Assembly (NCBI GenBank): GCA_027296045.1
Contig: JAPUJS010000104.1
Location: 1 to 5,643, forward strand
DNA from: a bacterium
Lineage (GTDB): Bacteria; Latescibacterota; UBA2968
DNA: 5,643 nucleotides
Direction of reading: 5' to 3'
The notes beneath the pieces were generated by a model, which was given only the letters and a program-made list of their open reading frames with translations, ran no database searches and was not told where the DNA came from. Below, in pieces: positions 1 to 5,643 of the stretch (positions are counted from its first letter, which is position 1; the number at the start of each line of letters is the position of its first letter). Position numbers and translations under genes: made by a program.

Positions 1-613
1 TTCGCTCGGACCGGGCATCCTGAACCATCTCCAGCGGCACAGCCACCAGCGGATAGACCAGCTTTTCGTGGTCGGCCCACTGCTTCCGCAAAATCACCAT
101 CACGCTGGCCGACAGCGCAAAAATGGCCACAATAAAGCTCGCCCACCACAAAAGGGGCATCAGCCACACCTCCCAGGGCATCGAAGCCCCCGGCGGCAGG
201 CCCTCATAGAACAAACGCAGGGCCTCAGGGTCGATGGGCACCACCCAAGCATCCAGGTGGGAATGAAAAAACTCCCCCCACCGATTTTCCGGTGTGGCAA
301 AATAAACCGGGGAGGAAATCACCCCGATCAAAAACCCCGTGACCCCAGAAGCCGGCACCACGCACCCCACCATACCGATGGCCGCAATGGCCAAAAGCTC
401 GGAGGAGGAAAACGCGTAGCGCAACCCGAAAGTCTTCAGCACCGGGTTCACCACCCCCACCAGCAAAACAAACACGGCCATCAACGTGAGCTGAAAAAAG
501 CTCAGATTCATCCGGGAAGCATGCACCACCGTCTCGGCGTAGGTCACCCACAAATTGATGAACACCACCGCCCCCAACCCCAGCCCCACCGAGCGGAGCG
601 TCAACCCTCTTTC
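1..613. repeat. direct repeat copy A (paralogous coding DNA)
   Basis: Positions 1-613 align without gaps to 2008-2620, an offset of 2007 bp. In the sample 301-360 versus 2308-2367, 53 of 60 bases match, including a 20-base identical run at 342-361. The repeat reflects duplication of the membrane-protein gene; it probably continues left of the window. Confidence 0.85.
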
Positions 614-658
614 CTCCACGGCATCGGTTTCAGATACAAAGTCTGTCTGTGTGGCCAA
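1..658 (-). CDS. DUF6785-like polytopic membrane protein, second paralogue (C-terminus beyond window)
   Basis: Function unknown; probably an inner-membrane transporter-like protein. Only the first 219 residues are present; the gene runs off the left edge. No ATG or GTG lies near the expected N-terminus. The frame is open from the TAG at 680-682, and TTG at 658-656 is preceded by GGAGG with an 8-nt spacer, so I start there. The product (LATQTDFVSETDAVEERG..., first residue Met in vivo) then lines up with the upstream gene's N-terminus. From residue 16 onward it aligns without gaps to residues 19-222 of the neighbour, about 137 of 204 identical by hand count. Shared blocks include LWVTYAETVV, VGCVVPASGVTGFLIGVIS, YFATPEN, WVVP, FYEGL, ILRKQW and DHEKLVYPLVAVPLEM. 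The visible part holds four likely membrane helices (about 22-44, 53-75, 88-115, 168-189). It lies 21 bp after the neighbour's stop and in the same frame, so co-transcription is very likely. It could be a full-length paralogue or a truncated copy; the window cannot tell. Confidence 0.9.
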   Translation of the reverse strand, partial: MATQTDFVSETDAVEERGLTLRSVGLGLGAVVFINLWVTYAETVVHASRMNLSFFQLTLMAVFVLLVGVVNPVLKTFGLRYAFSSSELLAIAAIGMVGCVVPASGVTGFLIGVISSPVYFATPENRWGEFFHSHLDAWVVPIDPEALRLFYEGLPPGASMPWEVWLMPLLWWASFIVAIFALSASVMVILRKQWADHEKLVYPLVAVPLEMVQDARSER

Positions 659-666
659 AAACTCGC

Positions 667-671
667 CCTCC
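667..671 (-). promoter_or_regulatory. Shine-Dalgarno GGAGG for the TTG-started paralogue
   Basis: On the minus strand GGAGG (671-667) sits within AGGGAGGG, 8 nt before TTG at 658. It lies entirely in the 21-bp gap after the TAG of the upstream gene. It is the evidence that decides the non-ATG start, because the alternative GTG at codon 14 would remove most of the N-terminal extension and has no comparable site. Confidence 0.7.
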
Positions 672-679
672 CTCGAAAC

Positions 680-2674
680 CTACCACCAGTGCACCGAATG
701 CCCCTGGCCAGACCACCAGATTGCATCGACCAGAAACGACCAGACCACACCGGCGGTATAGCCCACCAGTAAACCCAAAAACAGGGGTTTGGCCTTCCGA
801 TACAAATTCACCCCGCCGATACGCATCAGACCGACCTTGCACACCCAGGCAATAAACACCGGCATGACCAGAGAAGCCGTATTATCGGCAGCAGAAATGG
901 TCAGCCCGATCGGGCTGATGGGCCACCCGGAAAATCGATATCTCAAAAACGTCAGCAGGGCCATCAAGCCCGCCCCGATGCAAAAAAAAATGATTCGGTT
1001 TGGATCTGGCGATTGGGGCGTTCGCATCATCGTCAGCGTAGACTCGTAGATGCCTTTTGGATCGCCACTAAAAAACGGAAACCTCGGAAAATTATACGCC
1101 CCGTGAGTATACCCCAGATAGAGCATCAACCAGACCGAAGAAGCAAACCCGGCCAGCACCCCAACCCCCACACAATAAAACAGCAGACGCCGGTTGCCGC
1201 GGATCAAATCGCCCAATTTGATCGACTGGGCAAGCCCCGGCGTGAACAGCCCCCGCATATAATCGATCAGAGAATACGACAGCGCAATAGCCGTCATGCT
1301 TGCCCCTGAAATGGCGTGAGTACCGCGCAAATCCATTACAAAAGCCTGCGGCGTCACCGTCGCACCCGAATACACCACCCCCGCCTCCGACACCACCCGG
1401 GCCATCCCGATATAAATCACGGCAACGCCGGACATAAAGATCAACCCCGTAACCAGATCCATCCCGATCTGCATCAACCAGAGCAGCACATAGACCAGGC
1501 TGGAAAAAAGAATCAGCACCGCCGATCGATACGACAAAATTTCTTCGCTGTCGTCAACCGGATAGTCCGATTGAAGTGCCTTCCGGAACACATCGCGCAA
1601 ATGCCGCCTCGCCGCCCACAACCGCCAGACCACCAGACAGGCCAGGGCCCCGAAGCACTGCCAGGCCTCGGTGGGCGGATCGGCGCTGAACGAATCGGTG
1701 GACCGCTCAATCTGATACCCCAGGCGGTTGAAAATGCCCCCTTCTACCACGTGCAATAAAAAGAAAAACCAGATCGAAAACAGCACCTGCGTATTGGCAA
1801 AATACGCAAACCCGATGGTCAGAAATTGCATGGGCTGCACGTACATACCCGGGGAATACCGCGTAAACCGGAAATAACCGCCATGGGGAAGAATCCCGAC
1901 GCTGGGCAAAAGCGGATAGGCCCAGGAAAGAGAGTGCCACACAAAAATAAGAAACGGCACAATCGCCGCAATCCAGAACATCCACCCGCGCATGAATTCG
2001 GGAAACAGCCGCGCAGAAAGCGCATCCTGTGACATCTCGATGGGCACTGCCGCTATGGGATAGGCCAGCTTTTCGTGTTCTACCCATTGCTTGCGCAAAA
2101 TGATCATCAAACTGGCCGACACTGCAAACACGGCCATCACCAGACTGGCCCACCAGGCAAGGGGGACAAACCATACACGCCAGGGAATGGACTGCCCGGG
2201 AAGCAAGCCCTCATAAAACGACCGCACCGCATCCTGATTGGTGGGCACCACCCAGGTATCCATGTGCGGGTGATAAAACTCTGCCCACCCGTTTTCTGGT
2301 GTGGCAAAATAAAAGGGGGTGGAAATCACCCCAATTAAAAACCCGGTAACCCCAGAAGCCGGCACCACACATCCAACAATGCCAATAGCCACGACTGCAA
2401 GCAATTCTCCGGGTGCAAGTGCAAACCGCCGATTCACAGATTTGATCAACGGGTTGAGCCCCCCAACCAGGACAATAAAAACAGCCAGCAGCGTAATCTG
2501 AAACACGCTCAAATTCAGCCGGGAAGTCTTCACCACCGTTTCGGCATAAGTCACCCACAGATTGATGAACGCCACAACCCCAATACCCAGCGCCACCGAG
2601 CGAACCGTCACCCCTCGCTCGACATCCTCTGCCAGATCCGTTGCATCCGCCATCGGTTGTAGCTGTTCCGACAC
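680..2674 (-). CDS. DUF6785/DUF6784-type polytopic membrane protein, first paralogue
   Basis: Complete protein of 664 residues; biochemical function unknown. It has about 13-14 hydrophobic helices (roughly 25-47, 56-78, 91-118, 171-192, 230-255, 283-310, 336-354, 384-425 as two, 455-470, 497-521, 561-578, 600-617, 630-655) after a short acidic cytoplasmic-looking N-terminus. The pattern of a long N-terminal part with ILRKQWVEHEKLAYP (192-206) and a C-terminal module with FSGWPISPIG (581-590) and RIGGVNLYRKAKPLFLGLLVG matches, from memory, proteins annotated DUF6785 followed by DUF6784 in Poribacteria, Planctomycetes and relatives. These recall oligopeptide-transporter (OPT) proteins, but that link is inference. 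Start is GTG at 2674, preceded by AAGGGGAG with 5-nt spacing; an ATG 4 nt upstream is in another frame. Stop is TAG. It follows the propeller gene by 18 bp and precedes its own paralogue by 21 bp, so the three are likely co-translated from one mRNA. A paired heteromeric transporter is one possible reason for the duplication. Confidence 0.93.
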   Translation of the reverse strand: MSEQLQPMADATDLAEDVERGVTVRSVALGIGVVAFINLWVTYAETVVKTSRLNLSVFQITLLAVFIVLVGGLNPLIKSVNRRFALAPGELLAVVAIGIVGCVVPASGVTGFLIGVISTPFYFATPENGWAEFYHPHMDTWVVPTNQDAVRSFYEGLLPGQSIPWRVWFVPLAWWASLVMAVFAVSASLMIILRKQWVEHEKLAYPIAAVPIEMSQDALSARLFPEFMRGWMFWIAAIVPFLIFVWHSLSWAYPLLPSVGILPHGGYFRFTRYSPGMYVQPMQFLTIGFAYFANTQVLFSIWFFFLLHVVEGGIFNRLGYQIERSTDSFSADPPTEAWQCFGALACLVVWRLWAARRHLRDVFRKALQSDYPVDDSEEILSYRSAVLILFSSLVYVLLWLMQIGMDLVTGLIFMSGVAVIYIGMARVVSEAGVVYSGATVTPQAFVMDLRGTHAISGASMTAIALSYSLIDYMRGLFTPGLAQSIKLGDLIRGNRRLLFYCVGVGVLAGFASSVWLMLYLGYTHGAYNFPRFPFFSGDPKGIYESTLTMMRTPQSPDPNRIIFFCIGAGLMALLTFLRYRFSGWPISPIGLTISAADNTASLVMPVFIAWVCKVGLMRIGGVNLYRKAKPLFLGLLVGYTAGVVWSFLVDAIWWSGQGHSVHWW
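901..918. repeat. perfect 18-bp palindrome inside the membrane-protein gene
   Basis: TCAGCCCGATCGGGCTGA equals its own reverse complement. It encodes the segment ISPIGL in the conserved GWPISPIG stretch, so protein constraint may explain it in part. Confidence 0.6.
2008..2620. repeat. direct repeat copy B (paralogous coding DNA)
   Basis: Partner of the copy at 1-613. The two lie in direct orientation about 2 kb apart, so recombination between them could delete or fuse the two genes. Confidence 0.85.
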
Positions 2675-2679
2675 CCATT

Positions 2680-2687
2680 CTCCCCTT
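2680..2687 (-). promoter_or_regulatory. Shine-Dalgarno AAGGGGAG for the GTG-started membrane protein
   Basis: AAGGGGAG reads 2687-2680 on the minus strand, 5 nt before GTG at 2674, inside the 18-bp gap after the propeller gene's TAG. It supports GTG 2674 as the start and translation initiation independent of the upstream gene. Confidence 0.6.
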
Positions 2688-2692
2688 ATAAT

Positions 2693-3844
2693 CTAATCCC
2701 ACTCCACGGAATAACCGGGCCATTTCTGCGGCCCCAGGATAAATTGCTCGGAATCCGGTTCTCCCGTAATGCGCTTCATCACCAGAAACCAATCGAATTC
2801 GATTTGCCGCGCAAAAACCAGAAAGCCCCGCCTCGGAGACCAGTCCACCAGCCGGTCTCCAAATTTGGCATCCGTAACCATCCAGCGGGACTGATCCTGC
2901 ATATCGATAAACTCCACCCGGGACCGTTCCTTTTCTGTAAACACCGAAAACCCCAGGAATCGGCCAAAAGGCGACCAGCGCTGCTCTGTAAAAGGAAACG
3001 TCTGGTCAAACAGGCTGGCTTCAAAGGCCAGTTCAACCACGTCCCCATTCCCCCGAGTCAGATCCACCATCGCCAGTCGATATACCCCGCCACTCCCGGC
3101 CTCGAAACTCACAAAAGTCAACCGCGTTCCGTCGCTCGACCAGGAAGGCCGCGACTTGGGCCGTTCCCCGCCGGTGATCTGTCGACGCCCCTGCCCATCA
3201 GCCCCCACGGTGAACACCTGGGCCACCCCATCTCCATCCGTCCCCGTATACACCACCTGACGGCCGTCTGGAGCCCAGGCCGCGTCAATCTGTACCTCTG
3301 AATCGGCCAGGAGCAATCGGTTGCTATCATCAAAATCAGCTGTAAAAAGCTGATATGGAGGCAGAGTTGTCGAAAACAGCAATCGCCGACTGTCCGGCGA
3401 CCAGGCCATCGCATGCGGTTCGGTCGTTGGCAGCACCAGGTAGTTATCGGCCAGGTCTGCACTCATGGTCGAAAGCGACGGCTTCTCCCCGCGCCGGACA
3501 ACCGCCAGGCGCGCCCCATTGGGAGACAGCAACGGAAAGGCCGGGGATGTCTCTCCGGGAATCAGTTCAAATTCCGCATTGTTTTCGCGGACCGACACGC
3601 CCCCTTCGTTGTTCGTAAAATAAATCCGCCGGATGCCCGCCTCTGGAAGCGTAAGATACGAACTCCCGCCGATCCGGCCTCCTGTTGACGCCGTCAGATA
3701 ATTGTCCACCTCCGAGCCGCACCCGAGCAACCCGACCAGGAGGACCAGCGCCCGGACCGCCAAAAATGACACACCCCGCACAGAAGTCGGACCGGGGTCC
3801 GCTTCCGGCGGGGTGAGCGGGAAAAGCAGCAACAACAGACACAA
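2693..3844 (-). CDS. TolB-like PD40 beta-propeller, probable lipoprotein
   Basis: Likely a cell-envelope beta-propeller of 383 residues (fewer if a later start is used). PD40-type blade motifs recur at 106-116, 148-158 (WSPDSRRLLFS), 190-200 (WAPDGRQVVYT), 235-245 (WSSDGTRLTFV), 290-300 and 335-345, spaced about 42-55 residues, with a last strand at the C-terminus (SVEWD); this suggests six or seven blades. The PD40 family includes the propeller of TolB, but no TolB N-terminal domain is present, so it is not TolB itself. A lipobox (LLGC, Cys42) ends a hydrophobic stretch, implying lipid anchoring. TTG at 3844 has GGAG 8 nt upstream and an in-frame TGA just before it, so it is the longest start; GTG at 3781 or 3772 would give a textbook lipoprotein signal with Cys at 21 or 18 but lacks a good ribosome site. 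It follows the PorV-like gene by 71 bp and precedes the membrane protein by 18 bp. Such propellers commonly mediate protein or carbohydrate binding; the ligand is unknown. Confidence 0.88.
   Translation of the reverse strand: MCLLLLLFPLTPPEADPGPTSVRGVSFLAVRALVLLVGLLGCGSEVDNYLTASTGGRIGGSSYLTLPEAGIRRIYFTNNEGGVSVRENNAEFELIPGETSPAFPLLSPNGARLAVVRRGEKPSLSTMSADLADNYLVLPTTEPHAMAWSPDSRRLLFSTTLPPYQLFTADFDDSNRLLLADSEVQIDAAWAPDGRQVVYTGTDGDGVAQVFTVGADGQGRRQITGGERPKSRPSWSSDGTRLTFVSFEAGSGGVYRLAMVDLTRGNGDVVELAFEASLFDQTFPFTEQRWSPFGRFLGFSVFTEKERSRVEFIDMQDQSRWMVTDAKFGDRLVDWSPRRGFLVFARQIEFDWFLVMKRITGEPDSEQFILGPQKWPGYSVEWD
3788..3801 (-). other. short GC-rich hairpin in the 5' end of the propeller gene
   Basis: CGGAC and GTCCG form a 5-bp stem around a 4-nt loop, extendable to 6 bp around 2 nt. 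It lies 6 nt upstream of the alternative GTG start at 3781. If translation starts there, it could shade initiation; if it starts at 3844 it is simply coding sequence. A stem this short can arise by chance in GC-rich DNA. Confidence 0.25.
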
Positions 3845-3852
3845 AAGAAACG

Positions 3853-3856
3853 CTCC
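3853..3856 (-). promoter_or_regulatory. Shine-Dalgarno-like GGAG for the TTG start of the propeller gene
   Basis: GGAG reads 3856-3853 on the minus strand within ACGGAG, 8 nt before TTG 3844. It is the only reasonably spaced ribosome site among the candidate starts (3844, 3781, 3772), which is why the longest reading frame is reported, although the signal peptide favours a later start. Confidence 0.4.
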
Positions 3857-3869
3857 GTGTCATAAACAT

Positions 3870-3904
3870 GGGAGGCGAACGACTCCCGGGACCGTTCTCC
3901 TCCC
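3870..3904 (-). terminator. inverted repeat, possible intrinsic terminator or attenuator
   Basis: Arms 3870-3881 and 3893-3904 pair in 11 of 12 positions (one A-G mismatch) around an 11-nt loop that itself contains the palindrome TCCCGGGA. It starts 12 nt after the TAG of the PorV-like gene and ends 25 nt before the propeller's TTG start. In the direction of transcription it is followed only by ATGTTTAT, a poor U-tract, so full rho-independent termination is doubtful. Partial termination or mRNA stabilisation of the upstream porV-like segment fits its position. The reverse direction has no T-tract at all. Confidence 0.4.
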
Positions 3905-3915
3905 ACAGGTTCCTC

Positions 3916-4899
3916 CTAGAACGCGCCCGAAAAACTGAGCCGCAACGGCGCGTCGAGCAATCCGCCGAAGTCGCTATAAGACACGTCTATAGCAACGGAC
4001 CGTCCGCCAAACGTCCCTTTCAGCCCACCCCCAATGCTCCAGGCTTCGACGTCATATTTAAACTTATAACCGGCACGAAGCGCAACCATATTTTTCAGCC
4101 AGAGTTCTCCACCCAGGTTCCAGCGCTGTTCGCGGTCGGTGAAAAAAGCCCCTTCAAACGAACCGGTCAGCGACACTGGCTCGCCCAAATTGCCCAACAC
4201 CTCCATTGCAACACCCGTATGGAAGACCAGCGGCATTTCTGACTTTTCACTCACAATCTCCTGCTCCCCACCCAGGTTTTTCATATTCATCCCGATACGC
4301 AGACTGCGAAAGCCGGTATTCATCAGGGTGCTCACATTCACCGAGATGGCGCTCAGCGTTTCCGGGCCCAGCGTAGACTGGATGAACCGGAGAGTAGCGG
4401 CCGCCGATAACTTATCCGTGAGCTGATAGGCGTAGACCAGGCCCACAGCCAGGTCGCCCGAGTCCACCTTCTGACCCGTTCCATCCGGCTGCAAGGTGGT
4501 GGTCTCGACCATATCGGGCAGGGAGAAGTTCACAAACGAAACACCAATCACGCCCCATCCGTCGGTATTGTAAGCGACAGACCCCGTGACAAACTTGGAA
4601 TCTATCAACCACTGGGTGTAACCGAAATTATACCCAAACTTATTCACCCTGGTCAAACCGGCCGGGTTCCAAACAATGCCGTCCATCCCGTCGGACACGG
4701 CCGTAAAAGCATCTCCCATACCCGCGATCCGGGCATTGGTGGTCACCTTCAGGAAATTAAACGTGGACGGCTTGATCTTACTCCGGCCCTCCGGATTCAA
4801 AAACTCCTCGGCTTCCGGGAACAACTGCTGGGCCGAAGCTGGAGCCGCCAGAATCAGCGCCATCAGAGCGATGAGCGCGACAAACATCCTATTTTTCAT
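3916..4899 (-). CDS. PorV/PorQ-family outer-membrane beta-barrel protein
   Basis: Complete 327-residue outer-membrane protein. A classic signal peptide (MKNR, hydrophobic core 6-20, ASA before QQ at 24) directs export. Residues 56-82 carry the family signature, with ARIAGMGDAFTAVSDG followed by a VWNPAGL segment, seen in PorV/PorQ and related FadL-like barrels. The rest is a run of alternating amphipathic strands, ending in LRLSFSGAF with a terminal Phe, as in beta-barrel assembly signals. In Bacteroidetes, PorV binds the C-terminal domain of type IX secretion cargo and passes it to the attachment complex; in other phyla the family is large and many members have no proven secretion role. The gene begins 32 bp after a gene whose product has just such a C-terminal domain, which makes the cargo-receptor reading attractive but unproven. 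ATG 4899 is preceded by AAGGA at 8-nt spacing. Stop is TAG. A general lipid or hydrophobic-compound channel is the main alternative. Confidence 0.87.
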   Translation of the reverse strand: MKNRMFVALIALMALILAAPASAQQLFPEAEEFLNPEGRSKIKPSTFNFLKVTTNARIAGMGDAFTAVSDGMDGIVWNPAGLTRVNKFGYNFGYTQWLIDSKFVTGSVAYNTDGWGVIGVSFVNFSLPDMVETTTLQPDGTGQKVDSGDLAVGLVYAYQLTDKLSAAATLRFIQSTLGPETLSAISVNVSTLMNTGFRSLRIGMNMKNLGGEQEIVSEKSEMPLVFHTGVAMEVLGNLGEPVSLTGSFEGAFFTDREQRWNLGGELWLKNMVALRAGYKFKYDVEAWSIGGGLKGTFGGRSVAIDVSYSDFGGLLDAPLRLSFSGAF

Positions 4900-4907
4900 A
4901 ACCTAAA

Positions 4908-4912
4908 TCCTT
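4908..4912 (-). promoter_or_regulatory. Shine-Dalgarno AAGGA for the PorV-like gene
   Basis: AAGGA reads 4912-4908 on the minus strand with an 8-nt spacer to ATG 4899. It confirms this ATG over the next Met (codon 5), which would shorten the positively charged start of the signal peptide. Confidence 0.6.
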
Positions 4913-4931
4913 ATGTTTGAGGTCCAAAGCC

Positions 4932-5643
4932 CTAACGGTTGATCACAAAGGCACCCTTGGTTGTCTTGCCAAGGCTGGTGGGCACCAGAGACTCCACCAC
5001 GTAGAAATACACAGACGAAGTGGCCTCGCCGGTCAAAAAGCGATCCTTCAAAAGCCACTGCGCTTCGCCCGCCGTCGGATCGTTGTGATTGATCACGGCA
5101 ATCAGGTCGCCTGAGACGGTAAAGATCGAGATTTTGGCCTGATGTGGCACACCCACAAACCGGAGCTTCAGCGTGCCCTGATAGTTTGCCAGAGCATCGT
5201 CCAAGCTGAAGGGGTTGGGCACCACCAGCACTTCGCGATCCAGATTATCCGCCGCCGCATTGGCCGCCAAAAGCGGGCTTCCAGGAACAATCATGCGCTG
5301 TTCCGCTGCAGACCAGCCGCCTTCAAGCCCATTTTCCGTCAGATGCTTGCGCACCGTCTCTGGCAAATCAGCCAGGGTCTTGGACCCCTCGCTCCAGGTG
5401 GACTTGGGTTTGGCATAAGCCCGCACATTGTAGGCAAACTGGAACCCGGCCAGCGAATTCTGGTCCACCCAGGTATAGGTGCCGCCCGAAAACGTCGCAT
5501 CGCCACCCCCACCTGCCGGGATGTCACCGACCAGTTCCCAAGGCCCTGTCTCCTGCCAGGTGGACCGGTAGACCCGGTAGCCAATCACATCTGCTTCGCC
5601 GTATTCCGGATTGATGGCCCGTTCGGAATCGTCAGACCAGGTC
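4932..5643 (-). CDS. C-terminal part of a secreted/surface protein with FnIII-like region and type IX-like sorting tail
   Basis: The last 236 residues of a larger protein whose start lies beyond the right edge; the frame is open to position 5643. Residues of the visible part 17-78 look like a fibronectin type III fold (DVIGYRVYRS, GPWELVGDI, YTWVDQ, FAYNVRAYA). A linker of about 60 residues follows, then VVPNPF at 140-145 and a roughly 90-residue beta-rich tail with LKLRFVGVP, KISIFTVSGDLIAVI, AQWLLKD, VYFYVVES and KGAFVINR at the very end. That order (PNPF, small Ig-like strands, SG, GVYFY-like, KGKF-like end) matches type-A sorting domains (TIGR04183) and FlgD-Ig-like domains common in the FCB group. 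The domain is known to route proteins through type IX secretion and is cleaved or anchored at the surface. What the N-terminal part does cannot be seen. The GTG at 5588 is internal, not the start. The PorV-like gene follows after 32 bp. Confidence 0.85.
   Translation of the reverse strand, partial: TWSDDSERAINPEYGEADVIGYRVYRSTWQETGPWELVGDIPAGGGGDATFSGGTYTWVDQNSLAGFQFAYNVRAYAKPKSTWSEGSKTLADLPETVRKHLTENGLEGGWSAAEQRMIVPGSPLLAANAAADNLDREVLVVPNPFSLDDALANYQGTLKLRFVGVPHQAKISIFTVSGDLIAVINHNDPTAGEAQWLLKDRFLTGEATSSVYFYVVESLVPTSLGKTTKGAFVINR

Noticed and set aside
68..772. Long plus-strand open frame of 234 codons
   Set aside because: It is antisense to the paralogue and to the end of the complete membrane protein. 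Its His/Pro/Gln-rich composition is what the complement of hydrophobic codons gives, and it shows no domain or ribosome site.
2211..2792. Minus-strand open frame overlapping the start of the membrane protein, with an ATG 4 nt before the GTG start
   Set aside because: Its translation is Gly/Cys/Arg-rich and family-like sequence lies only in the GTG 2674 frame, which also has the matching paralogue.
2693..3844. Calling the propeller gene tolB
   Set aside because: Only PD40-like blades are visible; the TolB N-terminal domain and the tol-pal neighbourhood are missing.
3567..3906. Alternative minus-strand frames with ATG/GTG starts just upstream of the propeller, one looking like a signal peptide
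   Set aside because: Neither continues into propeller sequence. Joining them would need a frameshift for which there is no evidence, and the lipobox lies in the propeller's own frame.
680..4934. TAG as a recoded sense codon (for example pyrrolysine)
   Set aside because: Every TAG falls at a natural family end and each following gene has its own ribosome site and start, so ordinary termination explains the data.
1..5643. tRNA, rRNA, CRISPR array, insertion sequence or phage genes
   Set aside because: No such structure, repeat-spacer pattern, terminal inverted repeats or transposase/integrase-like protein is visible on either strand.

Overview
The window looks like a chromosomal piece of a Gram-negative-type bacterium of the FCB/PVC neighbourhood. 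The visible grounds are an outer-membrane beta-barrel of the PorV/PorQ type, a secreted protein with a type IX-secretion-like C-terminal domain, a beta-propeller lipoprotein, and large membrane proteins of the kind annotated DUF6785/DUF6784. Such proteins are common in Latescibacterota, Poribacteria, Planctomycetes and related uncultured lineages. That placement is an inference from gene content; there is no marker gene in the window. GC content is moderately high.

Everything that codes lies on the minus strand, so transcription runs from right to left. In that order: (1) 5643-4932, the last 236 residues of a large surface or secreted protein with a fibronectin-III-like fold and a type-A-sorting/FlgD-Ig-like tail; (2) 4899-3916, a complete PorV/PorQ-family outer-membrane protein; (3) 3844-2693, a TolB-like PD40 beta-propeller, probably a lipoprotein; (4) 2674-680, a complete polytopic membrane protein of 664 residues with about 13-14 membrane segments; (5) 658-1, the first 219 residues of a close paralogue of (4), starting at TTG and cut by the window edge. 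Gaps are 32, 71, 18 and 21 bp, and the only sizeable non-coding structure is a 12-bp-arm hairpin at 3870-3904 in the 71-bp gap. The cluster therefore looks like one operon, possibly attenuated at that hairpin.

How the genes may work together: in type IX secretion, PorV is the outer-membrane protein that receives cargo through the cargo's C-terminal domain. A CTD-bearing protein directly followed by a PorV-like gene is thus a plausible cargo/acceptor pair. The propeller lipoprotein and the duplicated inner-membrane transporter-like proteins suggest an envelope or uptake function, but no substrate can be read from the sequence.

Points worth a second look: the tandem paralogous membrane proteins (about 67% identical over 204 aligned residues by hand count); the fact that propeller, membrane protein and paralogue all share one reading frame separated by single TAG codons; use of TAG by all four visible stop codons; the CTD/PorV pairing; the hairpin; and the uncertain N-terminus of the propeller. 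I see no RNA genes, CRISPR, insertion sequences, integrase or origin. No clearly new system is demonstrated.
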